Below, in pieces: positions 11,694-22,663 of a stretch of DNA of 64,000 nucleotides. Numbering within the stretch: the stretch's first letter is position 1; every line of letters begins with the position of its first letter. A program made the position numbers and the translations under genes. Source of the stretch: Brachionus rotundiformis (lineage: Eukaryota > Rotifera > Eurotatoria > Ploima > Brachionidae); contig JAESIW010000200.1 in assembly GCA_016802295.1 (NCBI GenBank), forward strand, positions 692,107 through 756,106. The letters are read 5' to 3'. The notes under the pieces were generated by a model that worked only from the letters and a program-made list of their open reading frames with translations, ran no database searches and was not told the DNA's origin.

Positions 11694-11953
11694 TTTATGT
11701 TTTATTCTCTATATGAATATCCAAAAACACAATTTTATGTTTTGTTTTCTAAAATTAAAAAAATATTCAAAAATTTATGTTTTATTCTCTATATGAATAG
11801 TGTAATCTCGACTTTATGTTTTATTTTCTAAAATTTAAAAAAAAAAAAAAAATTATGTTGTATTTCTCTCTTATTCAAATTATAAAAATAATTTTTGACT
11901 TATGTTTTATTTTTTTTTTATTCTCTTTTTTTATGTTTTATTATACCTCATCC
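11694..11953 (-). repeat. Right terminal inverted region of MULE with TTTATGTT motifs
   Basis: TTTATGTT, the complement of the left motif, begins at 11694, 11734, 11774, 11813 and 11930, with variants near 11852 and 11898. The inner copies are spaced about 40 bp apart, and two share the longer phrase TTTATGTTTTATTCTCTATA. Confidence 0.8.
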
Positions 11954-11962
11954 GAATTCAAT
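11954..11962. repeat. Right 9-bp target-site duplication of MULE
   Basis: GAATTCAAT follows the right terminus CCTCATCC and exactly matches 9596-9604. Confidence 0.9.
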
Positions 11963-12711
11963 GAAGTTGTAAGATCGATAGCAAATTGGTTTAAAATGTC
12001 ATTTGGTTACCTAATAACCTTTAGTTAGACCTTAAGTTTAGATTTGGTGAAAATGGATTTGATTCATAAATCAGCGTTTTTTCTTTTCTAAGCCCAATAA
12101 TCAAGTTACAATTATATAATTAAAGCGTGAAACAGTTTTTTTCTATCTGAATTTTCCATGTTTTCTATGTTTTATGTTTTATTATTTTCTATGTTTCTAC
12201 ATAATTTCTATGTTTTTTGGCTTATCTACGATTTGATTGTTTCCCCTTTATTTGAATAAAGGGAAATAAATAACAATTATTGTCTTGGTCAGTTTAATTA
12301 TTGTCTCTTGAAAAGTAGCATAATAGGGCTATACTATCTATATCAGACCTAATTTACATCTTCGGATCGATCCTAAATAAACTTAATTATACTTTAAAAA
12401 TAATAAATTAGTTTGAATAACGAATCTTTTATTTAGAGTTAACAAACGTCTTAAAAAAGTGTATTTTTAATATTTATCGATTTTTGATAATTTATCGAAA
12501 AACGATTTAAACATTTTTAAAATTTAATATTTTCAACGATTATTTTAATTGATTTTTAAGTAAACATCATTAGTTAGTCTCTATAAATTTGATCCTCAAT
12601 CTAGCTTAAATCAAATTTAATTTTCTTCAAATAAAATGAAAACAAAATTTTCTTAAAAGCTTAAAACGCTATTTAAGAACGAAGAAATTTTTTATTTATT
12701 TGTCTAAAAAA
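11963..12711. other. Flank of MULE insertion and spacer before the 7TM gene
   Basis: Removing the MULE and one duplication joins the minus-strand frame here (NQFAIDLTTS) to LNSTFIIPNKKPEVYDMIDT at 9604 and below, so the first bases belong to the older FLYWCH-MULE relic. Its frame closes at a stop about 45 bp in. Around 12130-12210 further TATGTTTTAT-like runs resemble the MULE terminal motifs. The rest is AT-rich and holds no gene. The promoter of the 7TM gene must be here, but no element is obvious. Confidence 0.5.
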
Positions 12712-14895
12712 ATGAGAATAATAAATTTAAAAATCGTTGTTTTTTTTTGGAAAATAATTCATTCATTAGATACCAATTTGGTACTCGAAAATTATTGCCA
12801 TGTCCATTCGCATCCAGTTATTGTTTGTAAAGACTTAAATTATTTTTCTTATCAAAAAGAATCAAATAGAACAATTATTTACATCTTTTTTAATCTAAGA
12901 AACGAACAAGTCCTTAAACATCAGCATTTTATTCAATTATCACATTTTTTTGATCAAAGTCTGGATGTTTGGTACTCACATTTAGCAGGCTTTGAAATTG
13001 ATGCCTTTAAAAAGAAAGCAAATACTTTTAAAATAATGTCTCTTTTATTGTATAATTCAAAATTAGATGTCTATAGCTCAAACGGTACCATTGAGCCTTG
13101 CAGATCATACCATGACCGAGACAGTGCGATCCACTTCCATCGGCTTGAGTTCGGTTCCGGTATGTCCTATAGTTCGGTTTGTCCTTTATTTTTAAGACAT
13201 TTAGAGATAAATATTTTTTCAATTGGGTATTTAGTAAACACTTTTTATAAAAAAAACCAAATTAGTTTTAAAAATGTTTCCATGGACTATCCTAATATTA
13301 CCACTTTAAATTTAAATTATTGTGAAAATATAAAATTGGAAGAGAGAATTTTGAACAAGAATATTTTTAGTCATCTAAAAACCATACAGGTAATTGGTAA
13401 ATTGAGCGAAATTGACCAAGATATTTTGGGAAAATTGTCTCAATTGACTCTTCTACAGCTTGATATTTATTTTGCGCGCAGTCTGTTTCAGCATGGTATT
13501 CAATGGACAAAATCTATAAACCAAAAATCAACAGGATCAGTATTCAGAATCGAAATCAGTCTTAGAAAATTTCCTTTTGTTGATCTCGGTTACAAAATCA
13601 ACAATTTTTTTCCAGACCATGATTTTTGTATCTATGAAAAGTTTCCTTTTGAAAATCAAGTAGTCCTAGATTATACAGATGAACTAATCTATGACAGCTT
13701 AAATTTTACATGCACTTTTAATTATATTAGACTTAAGAATTCCAATTTTAACACCAGTTTTATTGGTTTTTATTCCAAATTATTCAGTGGTGAAAAAATT
13801 CACTGTGACTTTAAAAAAATGGCCGAAAATTGCCAAAAAAATACCAATATTAATCATATGGATAAACAAATACTACGGGAATATGTAATATTTAGCGATT
13901 TTATTCTAATCAGTGTACTAAACCCAATGGGTATTTGCGTGGTGTTGCTTTTGAACATCAGTGTGGTATTTACACTTAAAAATGTTAAAATTTCCAGCTC
14001 AAATTTATATTTTATCAAATTTTACTCAATCATAAGCTGTTTGTTTATAAGTATCAAATTTTTGAGCTTAATTAATAAATGTCCATTCAAAACTGGCATT
14101 TTTTGTTCAAATTTTAGAAGCCAAATTATGGTCCAATACTACCAAAAGATAATGGTGAATTTTTTTAGCGAAATTTTGAGATTTTTGCTCAATTTTTTGC
14201 TTTTAAGCTACAACTTTATCAGACTAATGCTTCTTTCGGACTCAAAATTCAGGCTAACGCCAGTTTTGATCCGATCGATTGTGGTAGTTTTTCTTTTAAT
14301 CGGCATTTTGCTGAATTGGTCAAATATTTTCCATAGTCAAATAAATTATTCAAACCCGGATAAAAATTATCCAATTTCAGCACTTAATTCAGAAAATTTT
14401 TATGATCGAAAAAAAGAGTACTTAAAATATTTGAATGCTTTAAATAAATTAATTAATTATGGTCTATTTTATATATTCAATTTTGTAATCGAATTTTTAA
14501 TTATTAAAAAATTAAAGCAGATAATTAGACATAAGAAAAAAATGATTAGTGGAAATTTTAATAAAAATAAACAAATTAGCAAATTAAATTTGTCAATTTT
14601 AAGGAAAACATTTTTAAATTTAATTATAAATTTGTTTCTTAAACTGCCAGAAGTTTTTCCAGTTTTCTATTCATTCACCATTTTTACCATCAACAATATA
14701 AAAAATTTAAACTTTAGCAAATTTGATTTATTTATACAATTAGTCATTGTTAATCTCGGATTGGAAAAATTATTTGAGAGTGTTTGTGATTTTATGTTCA
14801 CTTTATCTATTGTTAATAACTATTTTTTTTTTTTTACTTCAAATAAATTTTTGAGAGTCAATTTTTTCCAAAAATATTTTCCAACAAAAAAATAA
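12712..14895 (+). CDS. Orphan receptor: LRR-containing ectodomain plus 7TM domain
   Basis: A single uninterrupted frame of 727 residues from the ATG at 12712; an upstream TTG in frame is not a likely start. A hydrophobic N-terminus (about 1-18) suggests a signal peptide. The ectodomain of about 370 residues contains leucine-rich, LRR-like stretches around 195-255 (YPNITTLNLNYCENI, LSQLTLLQLDIY). Seven hydrophobic segments follow at roughly 394-421, 428-450, 488-508, 520-540, 578-605, 636-665 and 670-710, with basic inner loops and a short tail. A rhodopsin-like (LRR) GPCR is the best fit, and NFIRL after the third segment may stand in for the DRY motif. Ligand and G-protein coupling are unknown. 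No close family could be named, and the intronless form suggests a lineage-expanded receptor or retrocopy (inference). Confidence 0.75.
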   Translation: MRIINLKIVVFFWKIIHSLDTNLVLENYCHVHSHPVIVCKDLNYFSYQKESNRTIIYIFFNLRNEQVLKHQHFIQLSHFFDQSLDVWYSHLAGFEIDAFKKKANTFKIMSLLLYNSKLDVYSSNGTIEPCRSYHDRDSAIHFHRLEFGSGMSYSSVCPLFLRHLEINIFSIGYLVNTFYKKNQISFKNVSMDYPNITTLNLNYCENIKLEERILNKNIFSHLKTIQVIGKLSEIDQDILGKLSQLTLLQLDIYFARSLFQHGIQWTKSINQKSTGSVFRIEISLRKFPFVDLGYKINNFFPDHDFCIYEKFPFENQVVLDYTDELIYDSLNFTCTFNYIRLKNSNFNTSFIGFYSKLFSGEKIHCDFKKMAENCQKNTNINHMDKQILREYVIFSDFILISVLNPMGICVVLLLNISVVFTLKNVKISSSNLYFIKFYSIISCLFISIKFLSLINKCPFKTGIFCSNFRSQIMVQYYQKIMVNFFSEILRFLLNFLLLSYNFIRLMLLSDSKFRLTPVLIRSIVVVFLLIGILLNWSNIFHSQINYSNPDKNYPISALNSENFYDRKKEYLKYLNALNKLINYGLFYIFNFVIEFLIIKKLKQIIRHKKKMISGNFNKNKQISKLNLSILRKTFLNLIINLFLKLPEVFPVFYSFTIFTINNIKNLNFSKFDLFIQLVIVNLGLEKLFESVCDFMFTLSIVNNYFFFFTSNKFLRVNFFQKYFPTKK

Positions 14896-15130
14896 TGATT
14901 ACTTTTCACAGCGCCCAGTCAATCCGGTTTTGTGAAATTTAGTTTAATAGGTGTTAAAAATTATTATAACTTTTTTTAAAGATCAAAAGCAAGCTCTGTA
15001 AATGCAACATGGTGCAACATCCTAAGTAGCATTATCAAGAAAATTTTGGAAAAAAAAGTTACCTTTTTAAGCATTAAATTGTGTGCTGTTTTTTATTTTG
15101 TACCAAATAATTAATTTCTTAAAAATATTA

Positions 15131-15136
15131 AATAAA
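15131..15136 (+). promoter_or_regulatory. Possible polyadenylation signal of the 7TM gene
   Basis: AATAAA lies 236 bp after the stop codon. The motif is common by chance in DNA this AT-rich, so support is weak. Confidence 0.3.
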
Positions 15137-15182
15137 ATTTTCATTTAAAAATTAATATTTTGGAATATTATTTATTTTTCAG

Positions 15183-15408
15183 TAATGAATGGAATTTCGT
15201 CGGAGTGACATTTTTTACTCTAAATACAGTAGTTGATATACCTCCATCAGAATTAATCTTTAAATTTAACTATCCTTCCAGACTTGTGACAATTTGCAAT
15301 GATAGAATTTTTAGCAAGAATAATTTGGATTCTTTGGCAAAGTCAAATGATCAGGCGGAAAAAGAGATAATGAAGAAATTAAAGCATTTTTTATTTAGTC
15401 CATTATGA
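15183..15408 (+). other. Possible terminal exon or relic, unknown protein
   Basis: A textbook acceptor (TTTATTTTTCAG) ends at 15182 and is followed by about 75 open codons beginning NEWNFVGVTFFTLNTVVDIP and ending KKLKHFLFSPL. Composition looks coding. I recognise no family and found no upstream exon. It ends 77 bp from the convergent HCN-A stop codon. It could be the last exon of a small gene, a pseudogene piece, or chance. Confidence 0.35.
15390..15395 (-). promoter_or_regulatory. Probable polyadenylation signal of HCN copy A
   Basis: AATAAA on the minus strand, about 90 bp downstream of the HCN-A stop codon. The other two copies have the motif at a similar distance. Confidence 0.5.
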
Positions 15409-15484
15409 GTTAACTATAACCCCATTAACCCCTATTTCTAAGGAGGTGATCCTTTCATTTCATTTCTGACATTTTACTTATCTT

Positions 15485-18400
15485 CTAAAGTAGTTGCACT
15501 GAATCTGAATTCTGTCTCTCGTTTAGCAATTTCAGCTGGTTCAATCTATCTGTTACCGCTGATTCCATTTTTTGTCTCATGTTAGGATACTGTTCAAGCA
15601 CTTGACAAAAATGCTCAGCAGAAAGCGAGTACAGATTGCAGTACGTAATCGCTTGGCAACTGGCAACCCGAGTAGCTTTGGTTAGCAAACATATCTCGCC
15701 AAAAAAAGAGCCCTCGTTCAGAGTGGTCACTATTTGGTTGTTTGAATTGAGTATTTCAACTTTTCCCTCTTGAATAAAGTACATTTTTGAGCCAATTGTA
15801 CCTTCTCGGCATATTATGTCACCAGGTTGAAATACTTCAAATTTTAGGTTTGTCACCACAGCAGAGACAAAATTTGGATCAGCGTTGGCAAAAAATGGCA
15901 CTGATGAGACTAAATAGCGGCAATTGTGATTTATAATGTCATACTTGAGCTTTTCAGACATTTCGTTTAAGATTTCTTCTTCGTCGAACATTTTACCTTG
16001 GTACCGATGCTCATAGTAATCACTGATGCGATTTCTGAGCTCGCGTGGAAATCTTCGCCAAGACATATATTCTTCAACCTGCTTATATTTATGGTTGTAC
16101 AAGCGTCTTGATGTGTCAAAACTTTGCACAAGTGCACTGACAAGACCAATGGTAACCGCATAGCACATGGCGCCAGTTACCATACTTAGAATAGTGAGCC
16201 ACATATCTGTGTAAGTTTGAGGTGCATAGCGACCGTAGCCAATGCAGAGCATGTGTGACAAAGCTTTGAATAAAGCTACAGTATACTGTTCGGTCCAGTC
16301 TGCATCTTTTAAATTATTCAAGCAGACCCAAGATTCTTTTGGAAAAGATTGAAGCATTGGTACCAGAAATTGCAGACAACCATTCCAATGCGCAATTAGA
16401 ATAATTAGTGCTACAAGGTTAAATATTCTTATCAGCATGCTGGCTATACTTAAAAACTACAAAATTTTTATAAGTCTTTTTTTATTTTATTAAAACATTT
16501 AAAATAATTTCAATAAATTAACTTTATACTTTATAAATTATAATAAATAAGTTTTTAAATAAAAATTAAGCTTATTTTATTTATTAAAATAAATGAAACT
16601 TAAGTGATAGTTTTTAAGTAAGATATTTTTATACTTTTTAATTTAAAATAGCTTTATAATTCAATTTTCTATATTTAACTTTTTAATCTATTATTTTTAA
16701 AAAATAATGCCAAATATTTAGTACCGTAAACCCTTGCAAATAAGTGACCCCTTAAGACCCCTTTTTTTAAAGCTAATCAAAAGTGGCTTAGTTCTATCTA
16801 TATTGCTTTCTTGTAAAGCATACTTAGATCTTCAAAATATATTTAATTTGAAGAAAATTTTCTATTATCTAAAGGCTTAAATTCTTCAATTAAGATACGA
16901 TTTTGGGGGCACTTATTTGCAAGGGTTTGCGGTAATGAAATTGGCTTACTTCTTCCCATTCATGAATATATCGGACCAGACGACTGAGACGGAGTAAGCG
17001 CAGCAAGCTGAGAAGCTTGGCCAAACGAAGCACTTTTAAAGCGCGACCAGTTTGTGCTAATTTATTTGTTTCATTTTCTTGAAATATCAAAAATATGTAG
17101 TCTAATGGAATTGAGCTTAAAATGTCTACCAAGAACCAGCCACGAAGATAGTGTTTAGCTATATGTTTGGGCTGAAGTATTATCTCATCGTCGCAATTGC
17201 TTTTAACAACACCTTTAAAAATATCTATTAAAACCTTTAATTAAGGTAAGTTTTTTTTGCTGACAAAAAATAAATCGTGTTTATTAATTAATAATTTATT
17301 TTCAATTGACCCATTAAAATCAAGTACACAATTTTTTAATAGAATACCACAATTATTAAATAAATGTACACAATTTTTAAAATAATTCATAAAATAAAGA
17401 TTAACACTTAGTTAAATACAAAATCACTTATTATATAAGAATGACACTTTTTTGATCAGGAAGAGCACTAAATTATTATAAAACAAAATTCTTTTTAATT
17501 TTTGATACTTTTTATGTTGAAATAACTCAATATCGGTGTAACTATAACTAACTATAAAACTATTTATTTTCAGGTGCAAGCTGGTGAAACGCGTGGTACC
17601 GTTCACATTTTTTCATACTAAATTTTTTGTTAAAAAAAAATTTTATATGAGTTTTTTGTGAGGATAAAAAATATTCTTGTGATTTAAAAAAAATTAAAAT
17701 AGTTTTTTTTGATAAATCTTTGTTGAAATATTAAAAAAATAAGTTTTTGTTAATTTTAATTGATGTTTTATATGTTTTAAAAGAGAGTTTTGAGTTACAA
17801 ATGTTTAAATAATTGATGGCTCAGGAAAAAAAAGTTAAATATGCAAATATTACTATAAATTGTAAAAATTGAAAGTAATGTTATACTTTCAAGGTCCTAT
17901 AAAAATAATGGAAAAGCAAAAATGGGATGAAATGATAAGGCATTTATTGGAACACAATTTAATGTCGGTGCATCAGCATGGATTTATGCATGCATAATCC
18001 TGTATAACCAACTTGCTAGAAACTTTACAAATCATCACTGAGGCATTGAATAGAAGATTCAGTGCTATGGTCGTATTCTTAGATTTTGCTAAGGCATTTG
18101 ATCGCGTCCAGCACAAGTTACTTAAGATCAAATTAAAGAGTTATGGACCGGTAAGCTTTTGGGGTGACTCGAAAATTTTTTACTTTTTTTGATCTTCATA
18201 AATGATTTACCAGAGATAGTAAGTCACTATTGTAAGCTGTTTGCGGATGCCAGAAAATTGATTAGTGTCATTAGAAATACTAGTGATCAAATGCTAATTC
18301 AAGATGACTTTGACAAAATGGTTGAGTGGTCGAAGCGCTGGAGTATAGAGCTTAATGAGTCCAAATGAAAAGTAATGCAAATGGGCAACTCAAAGATTGC

Positions 18401-19795
18401 CAGTCAAGAAATCTCAATGTTAAACGCGAATGATATCATAGTTAGATTAGCTGAGACTACTACTAAGCGCTATGTTGGTGTAATGTTGAAAAACAAATTC
18501 AAATGGAATGATCAAATTGATAGCTGTGTTTAAAAAGCCAATAACATGCTTGCTATGCTCAAGAAAATTTGAGTATTGGGATGTTCAATCTTTTTTGCAA
18601 CTTTACAAAACATACGTTAGACCACATCTTGAATACTGTGTGCTTGCTTAGAATCGTTATTAAAAAAAGGATATATTTCGACTAGAACAAGTTTAAAGAC
18701 GAGCAACAAAATTTGTTCCACATATAAGAAGTTTGAATTATGAAGCAAGGTTAGCTAATTTAGGATTGGAAACTCTAGAAGATAAGCGAGAGCGTGGTGA
18801 TCTGATTCAATTTTTTAAAATTCAAAACAAATATAATCATGTCAATTGGTATTATGATGCGGAACTTATGAGTTCAGTTAATAACGAAGGAGAGTAAGGG
18901 GAGCAAAGCATCGCATTCGCTCTCAGCTAACAAAATATGAAACAAGGCGTAACTTTCTGTCTAAACGAGTAGTAAGCAAATGGAATATTCTGCCAGCGTC
19001 GGTTGTTACAGCAAGTTCGGTTAACCAGTTCAAAAACAGACTGGAAAGTGTCGGCAGAGGTAATAAAAAATGAAAAGTCTACTATTGCGGGACTACTTTA
19101 GTCTTCCTACTTTCTCATTTTATTTTAGATTAAATAAATTATCCGTAGAATATAAACTATTATTATGATATGTTTACTTAAATGAGATACTTGATAGACA
19201 AATTCACTTTTCAAGTCTTTTTTTAAATACATATTTCGGACCCATTTGTTCTAAAATTTCAGAAATAGTCACCCCTTTACCCCTCAGGCTGTTAATTATG
19301 TGAGGTCCAAATGAGTTGAAAAAGCGGAAAACCTAATTACACCTAATATTGTTTATAATTACCCCAAAATTGATTAATATTTGGAGTAAGTGAGTGATTT
19401 TTTGGACCAATAAATGCCTCAAAATTAACCCCTTTTAATATATCATAAACAACATCTCATAATTCTAAAAATATTCTCATATAAACTTGACAGGCGCTGA
19501 CTAAAAGATTTAAAATAGGTTAAAGACCTAAAGTTATACTAGGGACCCTTTTTTTAACTTTTTTGTCGAATTACTTTTTTATTCAATTTTTGAAAATTCA
19601 TTTAAGGAAATCGAACAATTTACTGACTTAATTTCATAAAATTTTTACTGAAATTACATAAAAATGATATTCTTAAGCTAGATGAGACTTAACTGAGACT
19701 TATAAATTTTAGAAATTGATTAAAAATGAATTATATATGAAAGCTAAGAATTCAAAATGAAGAAAATGAAGAAAAAAATAAAGATGTATTGATTA

Positions 19796-19837
<42 letters not shown>

Positions 19838-20618
19838 TCGTCTTGCACATAACACATCGGAAAATGCTGGAAAAAAGAAGAAATTCTATTTAAATTTTTA
19901 GTTCAAAATAAGAGTTAAGATTCTCGATAGAAAAAGCTCTAAAAGAAAAATTTTTTAAATAAATTGCTTTAAAAAGAGATCAGAGTAATAATATCACCTA
20001 AAAACAAATCTAAACAGATAAATAAAAATTACCAGTCCGAAAGTTGACTAAAATATCTAGCAAAAATAATGAATCACTGACCAAATTGAAGGCGAATAAG
20101 TTCATGTTCCAATTGTCATTAAAAAATGATATAGCTACTGGTAAAATGATTACGTTTGAAATAAGCAAAACCAGCATTATGAGGTCCCAGTAAATTCTAA
20201 AATTTGAATATGGATGAATTATCCAGCGCCCGATTTCTTGTTGTCTTAGTTTTTCTATTAAAAGACCTTTCCTACTGCCAAAGTATTTCATGGCAAGCTT
20301 GTTGTCGGATGGTTGTAACATGTTAGTTAAATATGATTTTATTTTTGCAGAGATTGTACCACTAAGATTGCCTGATTCGTTTTGACTAATATGGCCATAT
20401 TTTGTCAAATTTGAAAAATTTCCATTTTCATTTTTCTCAACATGAGTACCAGATATGCCAGTAGATTTTGTTCCATCTTCTTTACTTAAATCAATATTTA
20501 TCGATTTGTTTTCTAAATGCCTATCTGTTTTATTCAAATTATCCTTAAATGAAATTGACAATTTTTTTAAATTATCAGCTTTGGACATATTTTTTTGGCT
20601 TAAATCTTTCTCCAACAT
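15485..20618 (-). CDS. HCN: HCN-type hyperpolarisation-activated channel, copy A
   Basis: Three exons, 20618-20033, 17212-16950 and 16456-15485, give 606 residues. Intron 1 (2,820 bp) is phase 1 inside FRT|G; intron 2 (493 bp) is phase 0 after HEWEE. The HCN domain precedes S1 ([14 protein letters not shown] ... [11 protein letters not shown]). S1 and S2 follow to FRTG, and S3 is [14 protein letters not shown]4 is Arg/Lys-rich ([25 protein letters not shown]). The pore filter is [10 protein letters not shown] (GYGR at 356-359). The C-linker is at about 393-469 and the cyclic-nucleotide-binding domain at about 471-586 ([25 protein letters not shown] with the phosphate-binding Arg near 546). 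It should form tetrameric Na+/K+ channels opened by hyperpolarisation and tuned by cAMP. S6 has IGLVSAL where copy C and vertebrate HCNs have GH. It is the shortest copy, with only about 20 residues after the binding domain. Confidence 0.93.
17882..19130 (+). mobile_element. LINE (CR1/L2-like) RT pseudogene inside HCN-A intron 1
   Basis: Antisense to the host gene. Readable blocks include [45 protein letters not shown] (the catalytic FADD is degraded to FADA), [30 protein letters not shown] and, at the C-terminus, [20 protein letters not shown] with FKNRLESV. There are many stops, and the PQGSVLGP block is missing between SYG and IFINDLP. It is a long-dead partial copy. Confidence 0.85.
19797..19955 (-). 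repeat. LINE 3' end with (ATT)n tail, inverted match to 39873-39982
   Basis: A run of about 14 AAT/ATA triplets (19797-19839) is followed by a segment whose reverse complement closely matches the plus-strand sequence at 39873-39982, including ATCGAGAATCTTAACTCTTA and TGTGTTATGTGCAAG. The triplet run is the expected simple-repeat tail of such a LINE. It is a 3'-end-only copy in the minus orientation. Confidence 0.7.
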
Positions 20619-21587
20619 TATTTACTTTTATTATTATTTAAGTTGTATCTAAATTAAATTTTTTAAAATAAAATAACAATTATTATTTAAATATTTGTTT
20701 TTTTTGAACCGTGAACAACTATGTTTAAATTTTGATGATTGAATTTTATCATTTTAAAATTATCTATATATTTTAAATTGATTTTCATATATAAATAAAT
20801 ACCATAAATTTATAAAGAAACAAAATATAAAAAATCTGAAAGAAAAAAGTGAGGAAGAAAAAATTTAAAATATCTGAGGAACCGTGAGCGGCGATTATGT
20901 GATTTAGTGATGGGTATCCAACCGAAAAATTGGAAAAAATTCACCATGTATTAACCGAGACATCAGGCTCAGTATTCATGTCTTCAAGACTTGATTCTAA
21001 AATTAATAAAACACTTTACTTTAACTTGTTTGTTCCAACCTTTAATTTAATATCCTTTTTAGATTAATTATGTTTTGTAAAAGTTGGAAAAATTCAGCAA
21101 GTAAAAGAATGATTTTATTTGGAAATTGGTTGCTCTTATCCAGATATGAATGCGTCCCATTATAAATCTGTAATCTGTTATTTCATGCCAGATATTTAGA
21201 ATAAATTGATATTCAGCTAAAAAAAGGTTGAGTTTCTTACTATAAATATATATATATATTTTTTTAAAGTTAAAAAGTTCAATTATTAAGTTTTAGACAA
21301 AGTTAACATTATTTAATTGCTAAGCCTTAAAAAAACAGCCAAAAAAAGTGATATTTAATTGATATTTATTTTTAAAAATGTCCTAAAAATCTAATTAAAT
21401 TTTAGACGCCTTTTTTTATTTATCTTTTGACAATAAAATATAATTTATTTCTATCCTTCAAATCCTTTTTCACAATCTCAAATTTTCATTATTGATTAGA
21501 TCATAAAAATAAGTATTGACGATCTACTATTGAGAGTAAAAGAAGAATAATAATTATTTAAAGAGTTTATCTGGTAAGTGCCAATAT
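20619..21587. other. Spacer upstream of HCN-A, nothing recognised
   Basis: AT-rich with a short (TA)n run near 21246. It should hold the HCN-A promoter and any 5' untranslated exon. I see no specific element. Confidence 0.45.
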
Positions 21588-22450
21588 GTTTCAAGAACTT
21601 TTTAAATAACAGGAAACAGAGGGTGATTGGAGACATGTCTTCAGAATGGTTAGATGCATTTAGTAGTGTGCCTCAACGTTAAGTCTTAGTCTTATACCCA
21701 TTGCCAATAAGCTTTGCGTCCCGATGACACAAAGCTAATTGGTGTTATTAAAAATCCATTGGATCTTACAACATTACAAGGTAAGATTGAGCTCCTGATT
21801 AGATAGGCCGATGACTGGATGATGGATTTTAATGATGAAAAATTTGAAAATTAATGGACATAATATGGAAAATGAACGCGATTTAGGAAAAATGATCATT
21901 TCAAATCCGGGATGGGGTATGCAAGTTATGGGTGCGGCCATAAAAAGCTAATATGGTCCTGGGACAATTATCTAAAGCTTTCAAGTCACGGTAAATTGTT
22001 AAACCTTATCAGATGTCTATTCATTAAGAAGGACATTTTAGTGTACGAAAATCTTATATAATAAGAACAACAAAATTGGTCAAGTCACTTGGGCATCTAT
22101 CTTATGAGAAGATATTAGAGAAGTTGGAACTCACCTCTCTTGAGAAAAAGAAGAGAGACTTGCTGTTCTGGTCCAGCGAGGAGTATACGAGGGTACCAAC
22201 ATAGAAATTCCAAACAATTGACGAAAATCAAGCAAAAAGAGCATTTCTTACTTAACAGAGTAGTGGTAAAATGGAACAGTAGTCAAAGAAAGCACAAAGA
22301 ACTTGTTTAAGAAAATGAAAAATGACGAAATCAATACGCCGTGATAGTTAAGGGAGAAAGAGGAACTGCTGGAAAGCTACTATAACTATTCCTACATGGC
22401 TTTGCGTTAGTTGGCACAAACCACCGTAGCTTTTTATTTTTATTATTATT
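21588..22450 (+). mobile_element. LINE remnant between HCN-A and HCN-B
   Basis: The plus strand reads FKNFLNNRKQRVIGDMSSEW LDAFSSVPQ, the RT block around SGVPQG. Badly shifted remains follow, including a piece like LSYEKILEKLELTSLEKKKR. The 3' end has ACCGTAGC and a TTA-rich tail. Many stops show it is inactive. Confidence 0.75.
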
Positions 22451-22586
22451 AGATTATTTAATATTTTTTTATATTTTAAATTTATTAAAAAAATAATAAA
22501 AGATTTAAAAAGATTTTTAAAAATATATTTTTTATTATTGATTTACATTATAAAGAGAATTATAATTTAAAATTTAGAAATGTAGT

Positions 22587-22592
22587 TTTATT
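22587..22592 (-). promoter_or_regulatory. Probable polyadenylation signal of HCN copy B
   Basis: AATAAA on the minus strand, about 72 bp downstream of the HCN-B stop codon. Confidence 0.5.
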
Positions 22593-22663
22593 GATCACCG
22601 TATTAAATAAGGGAACTCTCAGGGTAAGATTCGATATAGTTTCGATTTAGATTTCTATTAAAT

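Larger units (their letters stand above)
9605..11953 (-). mobile_element. Complete MULE DNA transposon, 2,349 bp
   Basis: The element starts GGATGAGGTATAAC and ends with the inverted counterpart (ATTATACCTCATCC). The first 26 bp of the two ends differ at about one position. It is flanked by a perfect 9-bp duplication. The terminal regions extend about 235-260 bp inward as irregular, AT-rich inverted repeats that carry many AACATAAA motifs. One two-exon transposase gene fills the interior. With both ends, the duplication and a full reading frame present, this copy looks recent and possibly still mobile. It inserted into an older MULE relic, now split between 9604 and 11963. Confidence 0.9.

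Noticed and set aside
11816..12028. 70-residue plus-strand open frame
   Set aside because: It is made of the MULE right terminal repeat; the Phe/Ile-rich translation is an artefact of T-rich DNA.
19799..19839. CRISPR-like or tandem array
   Set aside because: It is a plain AAT/ATA microsatellite with no spacers, explained as a LINE tail; no CRISPR array exists in the window.
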